Shown one piece after another: positions 55,647-62,216 of a stretch of 64,000 nucleotides of DNA. Below the pieces are notes generated by a model, which saw only the letters and a program-made list of their open reading frames with translations, did not search any database and had not been told where the DNA came from. Position 1 is the stretch's first letter. Every line of letters begins with the position of its first letter. A program made the translations under genes and the position numbers. Source of the DNA: Phocaeicola_A sp036804505 (GTDB lineage Bacteria > Bacteroidota > Bacteroidia > Bacteroidales > Bacteroidaceae). The DNA is taken from NCBI GenBank assembly GCA_036804505.1, contig DAIRSI010000004.1:1-64000 (forward strand), in the 5' to 3' direction.

Positions 55647-56499
55647 AAATATTATAATATCCTATGCTGATGAGAATATGATATATTCTTTAAAACAGTG
55701 GGGAATACAAGCTCGTTACCTTCCTTGTTTCGACAAGGTAATTAAATATACCAAAAAGGATTTACCTTTAGAAATCTTAAATCATCCTTTAATGCAATAT
55801 AAAAAAGGAGGAGGTTATTGGGTTTGGAAGCCATATTTGATTTGGAAAACTTTACAAGATTATCCGGATGGTACTAAAGTTTTTTATATGGATTCCGGTT
55901 GCTCAGTTCATCCTGGGAATGATTGGTATATATATTTAGAAGAACTCGATAAATATTCAACTTTACTTTTTCAATATGCTGCGAATATTCCTTCGTGGAA
56001 AAAATATACACCGGATGGAAGTTCAGCAATAGAAGTTTGGACCAAGAAAAAAACTTTAGATTTTTTTGATTCATATTTAGGGACCTCAGATTATCATAGA
56101 TTTAGTAAAATTGAAGGAGGGTATATTTTCTGCAAGGGGAAGAATAATCCATTTATAAAAGAATGGCTGGATATTACACTTACACATCCAGAACTTGTCA
56201 TGGAGCCTGGTGAGGATGAATTAAAAGATCAATATCGTGCTTTTTGTGGCTTGCATAGACATGATCAATCTATTATTACGCCTATTGCATATAAGTATAA
56301 AGAAACAAATATTATTCATGTTTCACCAGATGTTTTTGATGAGAATCCTATTTCTTTAATAATTCGATCTTCTAGAAATCATATAAATAAAAAAAGATTT
56401 TATATGATTTTTTTACGTTATCATTTGCAAGGAGTTTTAGGTATGAGATGTTACAATTCAATTAAGGTCTTTATTAAAGGTATATTTGATTTTCTATGA
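55630..56499 (+). CDS. GT-A-like capsule/O-antigen protein of unknown family
   Basis: Protein of 289 residues from the ATG at 55630 (a longer start at 55618 is possible); it overlaps WbqC by 17 bases. It has a GT-A-like DxD region (VFYMDSGCSVHPGNDW), then HRHDQSIITPIAYKYK near the C-terminus as in galactosyltransferase-like families. It is the last gene of the plus-strand exporter operon. I do not recognise the family with certainty; a glycosyltransferase is the best guess. Confidence 0.6.
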   Translation: MVKKNKNIIISYADENMIYSLKQWGIQARYLPCFDKVIKYTKKDLPLEILNHPLMQYKKGGGYWVWKPYLIWKTLQDYPDGTKVFYMDSGCSVHPGNDWYIYLEELDKYSTLLFQYAANIPSWKKYTPDGSSAIEVWTKKKTLDFFDSYLGTSDYHRFSKIEGGYIFCKGKNNPFIKEWLDITLTHPELVMEPGEDELKDQYRAFCGLHRHDQSIITPIAYKYKETNIIHVSPDVFDENPISLIIRSSRNHINKKRFYMIFLRYHLQGVLGMRCYNSIKVFIKGIFDFL

Positions 56500-56515
56500 T
56501 GTAAAGCTGATAATT

Positions 56516-57565
56516 TCACTCATTTTTTTTATAAACTTCCAATTTTCTTATTATCATAAAGTATAATATAGTTGACAAAATTATTGTTGATAATGAAATA
56601 ATAAGAGCATTTTCTGATGTTTTTAATGATATGCATGAAACAATCATAATGACTAAAGAATAAGATATATACATTGGATAACTCAGTTCACCGATAATTC
56701 TATCTATTTTATTTCTTTTATAGTTCGAGAATAAAACAGGAACACTCATTGCCATTATAATAATAAATAATAGATACTTTAATGAATAAATTAATGGAGC
56801 AAACCATAGTAGAAAAAGTATTGCTATTGTGATAAATGGGAAAGTATAGCTTATTTTAAATTGCAACTTGTCCTGATATTTTTTATATATAGTATATGAA
56901 AAATATCCTATCAGAAAGAACATGAGTTCGGAAGGAAAGAATCTAAAAGTCCAGTTCCCATCATCTAATAACAGTACTTTTTTTATTATGATTTTGATCA
57001 TAACAGATATTATAAACAAAGCAATAATTGTTTTATTCTTTTTTCTAAGAAAAAAAGGACATATAAGATAAAAGAATAATTCTAGTCCTATGGACCATGC
57101 CTGAGGAACAAGTAAATATCTGCAGAGTGGAAAACTTTCAATAAAACTTGATTTTGTTAAAAAAATTGAGCCTGTTTGAGCATTGACACCCATAAATAAT
57201 GTCCAATCTTGTCCGATGCCAATAATATTTGTGATAGTTGCAATAGCCCATGAAAAGATTGATGTGTTGGGACAAGTCTTTTCGAAACTAAAAATTGCAT
57301 CATTGTTAATATTGACATTGCAATTGAGAGATAAAATCAAAGACATTATAGCAATGGTCCAGTATGTGGGAAGCAGCCTAAGAAATCTATTTGTTATAAA
57401 ATGCTTGTATGAATTTTTTCCTATATATTTTTCATTAAGTACGAGGCTCATATAGAAACCTGATATAATATAGAAGCCTTCAACCGCCCAATTAGTACCC
57501 ATAGTGTTGATTCCACAATGCACTAATAATACATCTAATGCTAAGAAGAAACGAAGAAGTCCCAT
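56516..57565 (-). CDS. Acyltransferase 3 family membrane protein
   Basis: Integral membrane acyltransferase of 349 residues. The start LLRFFLALDVLLVHCGINTM holds the catalytic His region, followed by NWAVEGFYIISGFYMSL and NRFLRLLPTYW. It is clearly different from the two paralogs at 50694 and 57770. The ATG at 57565 is preferred; a frame from 57637 adds 24 residues without family likeness. Probably O-acetylates or acylates a sugar. Confidence 0.84.
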   Translation of the reverse strand: MGLLRFFLALDVLLVHCGINTMGTNWAVEGFYIISGFYMSLVLNEKYIGKNSYKHFITNRFLRLLPTYWTIAIMSLILSLNCNVNINNDAIFSFEKTCPNTSIFSWAIATITNIIGIGQDWTLFMGVNAQTGSIFLTKSSFIESFPLCRYLLVPQAWSIGLELFFYLICPFFLRKKNKTIIALFIISVMIKIIIKKVLLLDDGNWTFRFFPSELMFFLIGYFSYTIYKKYQDKLQFKISYTFPFITIAILFLLWFAPLIYSLKYLLFIIIMAMSVPVLFSNYKRNKIDRIIGELSYPMYISYSLVIMIVSCISLKTSENALIISLSTIILSTILYFMIIRKLEVYKKNE

Positions 57566-57640
57566 TATATTTTTAATTAAATTTTTCTTGTGCAAAGAAA
57601 GTAATAATTTAAAGAAATACAAAGAAACAGTCTTCAATAT

Positions 57641-57769
57641 TCACTTGTCGTCAAGGTAAACTTTCGTTGAATCTTGACTACGATGGCCAAATGTCCATAG
57701 ATACAGTTTGTGGAGTTCATGAGGTGACTTATCATAGAAGAATTTTTCAGGAGATTGCTTACGGATAGT
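57641..57769 (-). pseudogene. Possible remnant with a tyrosine-recombinase-like tail
   Basis: In the 204-base gap between two acyltransferase genes, the minus strand has a 42-codon open stretch ending in a stop at 57641. Its end reads LWTFGHRSQDSTKVYLDDK, which has the spacing of the GH-x8-Y end of tyrosine recombinases. The first residues lie directly past the stop of the gene at 57770. The plus strand has an open stretch here too, so chance is not excluded. Confidence 0.25.
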
Positions 57770-58852
57770 TTATCTGTGAGAATCAAATAAATTTTTTATG
57801 TAAGGTTCTATGTATTTAAATATAGGCGTTTCTATATATTTTATTCTAAAACGATCAATGATAATGCAAACTGTATATATGCATAGGATACATAGACAGG
57901 CATGAATTAGAATTAGATGTGGATATGTATTTATTACATAAGAATTCTGGCATATTATATTCCATAAGAAATTCCTCATTGCAACACTCTGGTCATGAAT
58001 TAGCAGAACGCCAAACGTACTTGCGGCTATTGTGTTTATAAACTTATTTTGCTTTATTTTTAATCCGTTGAAAAACATGAAAGAACAAAATGAGGTCGTT
58101 AAGGCAAAAATTTTATTTGAATCAGATACAAAATAATCAGAAGGGATATATAGCTTTATTTTGTGTGATAAATATAATATTATAATCACGCTTGCCATTG
58201 AAAAAAATAGGCTTATGATTGTGAGTATTCCCCATTGATGATTGGATATTTTGTATGGGAATCCCCAAATTCGGATGTATGATGAAATAAGGTAAAGGAC
58301 GCTGAACCAAGTTATGTAATTAATAGTAATCAATATTTGCGGTATTGAGCCTAAAACTGTGTATATCGTTAGGCATAATAGAATTAATTGTAAATGTTTC
58401 TTTTTATTAAGACCGTTAATCAGAATATTCAAAAATGGTATGAATAAATAAAAAACCATATAACTACCAATAAAATTATAACTAAAAATTTCAATCGGGA
58501 AATATCCATAAATTACGCTAGTAAATGTAGGCTTTTCATTGCCAAAAATGAGAAAAATTGTATTTATTATTATATAGTAGAATTCTATTTCGAATAGTAG
58601 CTTTACAAATTTTTTTATTGTAATTTCTGAAGTACACATGAAATAGCCTGTTATAAATACGAAACAATTAATGCCTATTTTTCCCCACATTCCTATAATG
58701 TTTAATGAGATTGTGTTTAATGAAAAAGGTTCTTCAGCCATATAATTTATTAAACTAGAATGTACGATATAATGATGGGCCAGAATACTTAGCATCACTA
58801 ATATGCGATATAGCTCCAAATTACTATTTCTTTGTTTATATTTTGCTTCCAT
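57770..58852 (-). CDS. Acyltransferase 3 family membrane protein (copy B)
   Basis: Acyltransferase of 360 residues that is closely similar to the gene at 50694 from start (SNLELYRILVML) to end (NTIAASTFGVLLIHD is identical in both). It has about ten helices and lies in the same orientation. It has its own promoter and is followed by the unlike acyltransferase at 56516. Confidence 0.88.
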   Translation of the reverse strand: MEAKYKQRNSNLELYRILVMLSILAHHYIVHSSLINYMAEEPFSLNTISLNIIGMWGKIGINCFVFITGYFMCTSEITIKKFVKLLFEIEFYYIIINTIFLIFGNEKPTFTSVIYGYFPIEIFSYNFIGSYMVFYLFIPFLNILINGLNKKKHLQLILLCLTIYTVLGSIPQILITINYITWFSVLYLISSYIRIWGFPYKISNHQWGILTIISLFFSMASVIIILYLSHKIKLYIPSDYFVSDSNKIFALTTSFCSFMFFNGLKIKQNKFINTIAASTFGVLLIHDQSVAMRNFLWNIICQNSYVINTYPHLILIHACLCILCIYTVCIIIDRFRIKYIETPIFKYIEPYIKNLFDSHR

Positions 58853-58893
58853 TCTGATTTATATGGATTTCTCATATTTTATATTATTATTTA

Positions 58894-58924
58894 CAAAAAT
58901 ATTTTTTAATTGTTTGTATGTCAA
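58894..58924 (-). promoter_or_regulatory. Promoter of acyltransferase copy B
   Basis: TTG-N20-TATTTTTG on the minus strand; the -7 element ends 42 bases before the start codon. Confidence 0.6.
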
Positions 58925-58987
58925 GTTCATAATGGTTCATAAACGTTGTTTTAACAGTTCAGAGGGTGACTCCTTTCCAAAAAAAAT

Positions 58988-59035
58988 AAAAAACAGCAGC
59001 TATAACCCAATTGGAGATTATAGCTGCTGTTTTTT
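58988..59035 (-). terminator. Bidirectional terminator after the amidase gene
   Basis: An 18-bp perfect stem (core ACAGCAGCTATAA) with a 12-base loop, flanked by A-run and T-run, so it can act on both strands. It marks the right border of the AT-rich glycan locus and lies 7 bases past the amidase stop. Confidence 0.85.
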
Positions 59036-59042
59036 TGTATAC

Positions 59043-59456
59043 CTACAGTCCTCGATATTCATTTGCCGCCGTAAAGCATGGGCAAGCTTTCGTGGGGTCC
59101 AGATCGTGATGGCCCAGAATGAGTGCCTGCGGATGTTCCTTCCGGAGTTCGCGGAGGAGAGCCACCAGGGAGGCTTTTTGCAAGAGAGTGCGGGTGTCTG
59201 CAGGGGCAAGATCGGCAGTGAGTCCGCCTTCATAGCAGATGCCGATACTGTGCTTGTTGTGGTTCTTGCAATGTGCGCCTACGGTCTCGGGAGAACGGCC
59301 CTGATGGATTTCTCCGTCTCGGGTGATGTAGAAGTGGTAACCGATGTCCTTGAAGCCGCGGTGGCGGATGTGGTCCCTCCGGCAGTCCTCCACCGAAAGG
59401 GATTTTCCTTCCGGGGTGGCACTGCAATGGATGATAATCAGACTGATGAAGCGCAT
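59043..59456 (-). CDS. N-acetylmuramoyl-L-alanine amidase (Amidase_2/PGRP fold)
   Basis: Small amidase of 137 residues without a signal peptide. Zn-ligand His is in IIIHCSATPEG; the second His and Cys are in ILGHHDLDPTKACPCF. The YHFYITRDGEIHQGR strand completes the fold. It would cut the stem peptide from peptidoglycan. Lack of a signal suggests a phage-derived, lysin-like enzyme, or one that leaves the cell by another route. It is followed upstream by the smalltalk gene (4-base gap). Confidence 0.92.
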   Translation of the reverse strand: MRFISLIIIHCSATPEGKSLSVEDCRRDHIRHRGFKDIGYHFYITRDGEIHQGRSPETVGAHCKNHNKHSIGICYEGGLTADLAPADTRTLLQKASLVALLRELRKEHPQALILGHHDLDPTKACPCFTAANEYRGL

Positions 59457-59460
59457 GGGG

Positions 59461-59574
59461 CTAGATACAGCTTTGGATTCCGATCATTCCGCCGATGGCC
59501 GTAGCCACCGTGATAATGATCTTGATGATGAAACTCCAGGTTAACTTGGACTTGGGTGATGTTAAATCGCTCAT
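59461..59574 (-). CDS. Smalltalk-type small membrane protein
   Basis: A 37-residue frame between the amidase and HU-like genes. It starts MSDLTSPKSK, has one hydrophobic helix (FIIKIIITVATAIGGMIG) and ends in QSCI with a Cys near the end. This fits the short 'smalltalk' proteins of Bacteroides, found in the same place. Function unknown; the location beside a lysin-like amidase is suggestive of a holin-like role, but that is only a guess. Confidence 0.75.
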   Translation of the reverse strand: MSDLTSPKSKLTWSFIIKIIITVATAIGGMIGIQSCI

Positions 59575-59609
59575 GGTTTTACAGGGTTTTAAGGGTTAAT
59601 AAATCGGGT

Positions 59610-60125
59610 TTAAGCTCCGGTCATGTCACCACCGCCTCCGGTGTTACCTGTTCCTCCGGTTCCGCCGGTGTTGCCGCCATCAGTTGGGGTGGTCGGGGTA
59701 GTGGGAGTGGTTTCGGTACCGGGTTTCACATACTCGGTGCGCTGCATGAACTCGGTGTCGAGCAAGAGGTTACCTACTGATAACTCACCTGTGGCGCGGG
59801 CATTGAGACGCATACCGAGAAGGTTCTGCGCGATGTTGAAATCTTCCAGCTTGTCGGAACCTTTACAATGGAAGCCTACACTGAAGATGGCCAGGTCATC
59901 AATCTTCACGTTCTTGCCGTCCAGCAGCACTTCCTTGATGCAGTGCACCATGTCCGTGAGTACACCTTTGATGAGCCCGGCTGAGTAGGGCGTGTTGTGA
60001 CTTGCCATGTGCTTGGCCAGCTTGGCGATGTCCAATGTTTGGTCGGTGACGGCGCGTGCATACCACTTTTTGTAACACTCGGTCTTGCCTTCATTCTGGT
60101 TTTGATAAACTACGTAACGAATCAT
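59610..60125 (-). CDS. HU-like DNA-binding protein with low-complexity tail
   Basis: Protein of 171 residues of the Bacteroides HU-HIG/HU-like group. The N-terminal IRYVVYQNQNEGKTECYKKW, LAKHMASHNTPYSAG and VKIDDLAIFSVGF segments form the IHF/HU-like fold. The last 35 residues are a Thr/Pro run followed by a Gly/Thr-rich repeat, probably disordered. It is first in the HU-smalltalk-amidase series. Confidence 0.85.
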   Translation of the reverse strand: MIRYVVYQNQNEGKTECYKKWYARAVTDQTLDIAKLAKHMASHNTPYSAGLIKGVLTDMVHCIKEVLLDGKNVKIDDLAIFSVGFHCKGSDKLEDFNIAQNLLGMRLNARATGELSVGNLLLDTEFMQRTEYVKPGTETTPTTPTTPTDGGNTGGTGGTGNTGGGGDMTGA

Positions 60126-60187
60126 AATAATAAAAATTTAAAGGGTTAATAAAAACTTCAGTCAGGGATTTTCCCTGCTTGTGAGTA

Positions 60188-60195
60188 CAAAGGTA
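60188..60195 (-). promoter_or_regulatory. Candidate -7 element for the HU-like gene
   Basis: TACCTTTG on the minus strand, 62 bases before the HU-like start. The left 42-bp repeat begins 28 bases upstream, close to where the -33 element should be. Confidence 0.55.
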
Positions 60196-60222
60196 GTATG
60201 CACTGAAGGCGTAATATCAGTA

Positions 60223-60264
60223 ATTGGCCGTTATGGTCAGTTATCGCCAATTATTGCCGATTAT
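60223..60264 (+). repeat. 42-bp direct repeat, left copy
   Basis: Identical to 61705-61746. It is made of four degenerate 10-bp units with consensus TnGyCrrTTA (TTGGCCGTTA, TGGTCAGTTA, TCGCCAATTA, TTGCCGATTA). It marks one border of the DUF4143 ATPase unit. Confidence 0.95.
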
Positions 60265-60308
60265 TTGATGACATATCAGCAGCCTGGCAAGATCCCATCT
60301 TACGAAAC

Positions 60309-60328
60309 TGCGTATTTACGCAAAAATC
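60309..60328 (+). promoter_or_regulatory. Palindromic operator-like site, upstream copy
   Basis: Contains the perfect palindrome TGCGTATTTACGCA followed by AAAAAT. The same 19 bases recur at 60383-60401, on the other side of the promoter. Confidence 0.5.
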
Positions 60329-60338
60329 TCTTACAAAA

Positions 60339-60369
60339 TTTGTTCTTTGTAAAGAAAAATGTATCTTTG
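60339..60369 (+). promoter_or_regulatory. Promoter of the DUF4143 ATPase gene
   Basis: TTTG-N19-TATCTTTG, a full consensus match. Transcription would begin near 60376, just before the downstream palindrome. Confidence 0.7.
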
Positions 60370-60382
60370 CTTCTTACAAGCA

Positions 60383-60401
60383 TGCGTATTTACGCAAAAA
60401 T
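60383..60401 (+). promoter_or_regulatory. Palindromic operator-like site, downstream copy
   Basis: Second copy of the TGCGTATTTACGCA palindrome with its AAAAAT flank. It lies between the predicted transcription start and the ATG at 60412. Confidence 0.5.
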
Positions 60402-60411
60402 ATCGTGAATT

Positions 60412-61758
60412 ATGATTATAAAAAGAGATTTTTACCTAAACAAGCTGATTTCTCGACGCGACAATGGGCGCATCAAGGTCATCACTGGCATTCGTCGATG
60501 CGGAAAGTCTGTTCTGCTTTTTGACCTCTTCAGAAATTATCTAATAGAGTCTGGAATAGATCCAGGGCAGATTATAATTATTAAGCTAGACAAAATAGCA
60601 TACTCCAGATATCGTAATCCCAATGAGCTTGATCTTTACATTCATAACAATATCTCTGACAAAGGGAAACGTTATTATGTTCTCATCGACGAGATCCAGG
60701 AAGTCGTGTCTATACCAAACCCATGGCTCAACGATAAGAATGAAACCATCGGCTTCGTTGACGTCCTTCTCGGACTGCTTGATTTGGAAAATGTAGATAT
60801 CTATATAACTGGTAGCAATTCCAAAATGCTGTCAACTGATATCATGACTGAATTCAAAGATAGAGGTGATGAAATTCATGTCAATCCATTTATGTATAAA
60901 GAGTTCTATGATGCATACGAAGGTGACAAACACAACGCTTGGCAAGAATTCATCACTTATGGTGGATTACCACGTGTCATCTCAGAGAAATCCACAGAAG
61001 AGAAAAGTCACTATTTGCAAAACTTGATTCAGAGAACATATCTAACTGATGTGATAGAACGAAATAATATCAATAACGAAATATCTGTCCTCGATGATTT
61101 GCTCAATATTATTGCAAGCAGTATAGGTTCGTTGACCAATCCCACGAAGTTAGAAAATACCTTTGCCTCTGTCAAACAAAAGAAAGTTGCAGACTCTACA
61201 ATCAGTATCTATCTGAACTATTTTTTCGAGGCTTATCTTATCCGCAAAGCTACTCAATACAATATTAAAGGGAAAAAATACATCAACACTCCGTTGAAGT
61301 ACTATTTCACAGATGTTGGCCTGCGCAATGCTCACCTAAATTTCCGTCAGCAAGAAGAGACTCATATCATGGAGAACGTGATATATAATGAACTCTGTGC
61401 ACGAGGCTTCAATGTGGATGTCGGCGTTGTGGATTATAACTATAAGGACGACGAAGGAAAGAGTAAACGTGCCAAGCTAGAAGTTGATTTTGTGGCAAAC
61501 AAAGGCAATAATCGATGCTATATCCAATCAGCTTTCGCAATTCCAAATGAAGAGAAACGCAAACAAGAAACAAACTCTCTCCGACACATCAACGATTCCT
61601 ATAAAAAGATTGTTGTAGTTCGTGATCACATCATCCCATGGTATGATGAATATGGTATCTATTATATTGGGGTAGAAGACTTCGCCTTGAAGTATATTGA
61701 TGAGATTGGCCGTTATGGTCAGTTATCGCCAATTATTGCCGATTATCGTCAGTTATAG
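60412..61758 (+). CDS. DUF4143-type AAA ATPase
   Basis: ATP-binding protein of 448 residues with the AAA_14 plus DUF4143 layout. Walker A is in TGIRRCGKSVLLFDLF near residue 25 and Walker B in YYVLIDEIQEV near residue 88; sensor-like TGSNSKMLSTDI follows. The C-terminal half holds a PD-(D/E)xK-like region (LEVDFVANKGNNRCYIQ). The last residues (GRYGQLSPIIADYRQL) are encoded by the right 42-bp repeat. Function is unknown. Base composition is like that of neither neighbour, and the gene splits a conserved pair. Confidence 0.88.
   Translation: MIIKRDFYLNKLISRRDNGRIKVITGIRRCGKSVLLFDLFRNYLIESGIDPGQIIIIKLDKIAYSRYRNPNELDLYIHNNISDKGKRYYVLIDEIQEVVSIPNPWLNDKNETIGFVDVLLGLLDLENVDIYITGSNSKMLSTDIMTEFKDRGDEIHVNPFMYKEFYDAYEGDKHNAWQEFITYGGLPRVISEKSTEEKSHYLQNLIQRTYLTDVIERNNINNEISVLDDLLNIIASSIGSLTNPTKLENTFASVKQKKVADSTISIYLNYFFEAYLIRKATQYNIKGKKYINTPLKYYFTDVGLRNAHLNFRQQEETHIMENVIYNELCARGFNVDVGVVDYNYKDDEGKSKRAKLEVDFVANKGNNRCYIQSAFAIPNEEKRKQETNSLRHINDSYKKIVVVRDHIIPWYDEYGIYYIGVEDFALKYIDEIGRYGQLSPIIADYRQL
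61705..61755 (+). repeat. 42-bp direct repeat, right copy, with one more 10-bp unit
   Basis: 61705-61746 equals the left copy; a fifth unit (TCGTCAGTTA) completes 61706-61755. The ATPase stop codon follows immediately. The repeat is therefore inside the coding sequence here but outside it on the left. Confidence 0.95.
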
Positions 61759-61770
61759 TTCCCGTATTTA

Positions 61771-61801
61771 TTGCAGATTTGCTGCTTTTTAGTTATTTTT
61801 G
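61771..61801 (+). promoter_or_regulatory. Candidate promoter of the DUF4248 gene
   Basis: TTG-N20-TATTTTTG ending 31 bases before the start. It begins 15 bases past the right repeat, so the ATPase unit leaves this promoter intact. Confidence 0.5.
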
Positions 61802-61832
61802 TGTCAATAAAAACAAATAAAAGACACTCGTA

Positions 61833-62051
61833 ATGCAGGAATTCAAGATACGCACGTATGGCCGTATGGAATTGGCGCAGCTCTATTGTCCCGAGCTGAG
61901 TTCCAGTGCCGCTTACCGGAAAGTGACGGCATGGATCGAACTTTATCCCGGACTTAGTGAAAAACTCGCCGCACTCGGGCACGACCCGCGCCGACGCTCT
62001 TATACCCCTATGGAAGTAAGGGCTATTGTCAACGCCTTGGGCGAACCTTGA
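61833..62051 (+). CDS. DUF4248 protein
   Basis: Protein of 72 residues: EFKIRTYGRMELAQLYCPEL, then AAYRKVTAWIELYPGLSEKL and a basic RRRSYTPMEVRAIVNAL end. This is a Bacteroides-specific family (DUF4248). The basic, helical character and pairing with HU-like and DUF3987 genes hint at a DNA-related or regulatory role, but none is known. It has higher GC than the ATPase gene upstream. Confidence 0.85.
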   Translation: MQEFKIRTYGRMELAQLYCPELSSSAAYRKVTAWIELYPGLSEKLAALGHDPRRRSYTPMEVRAIVNALGEP

Positions 62052-62075
62052 GATGCCTCGTTGCTTGCAAATAGT

Positions 62076-62110
62076 AAAGACGTTAGTTAGGCATCGTAAC
62101 TAACGTCTTT
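62076..62110 (+). terminator. Terminator after the DUF4248 gene
   Basis: A perfect 14-bp stem (AAAGACGTTAGTTA) with a 7-base loop and a short T-run, 24 bases past the stop. Confidence 0.75.
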
Positions 62111-62164
62111 TTGCATGCTACTTATGGCAGTTAGGATGCCTAAGTGACCCCCTTGCTTTCAGAG

Positions 62165-62216
62165 AGAAAAAAATGCAAAAATGCAGTCGGTGCACGGCAC
62201 TCATTCTTTCACACAC
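62165..62216 (+). repeat. 52-bp inverted repeat, left arm
   Basis: Exact reverse complement of 63668-63719. The arm spans the stop codon and last codons of the DUF3987 gene and the first bases past it. Beyond 62216 the match continues with occasional mismatches into an alternating CG stretch. Confidence 0.95.

Noticed and set aside
58803..59504. 233-codon plus-strand frame across the amidase gene
   Set aside because: It runs through a terminator and is antisense to the amidase with its Zn ligands; a shadow frame.
60223..61755. Repeats considered as a CRISPR array
   Set aside because: The 10-bp units are contiguous, without spacers, and no cas gene is near.
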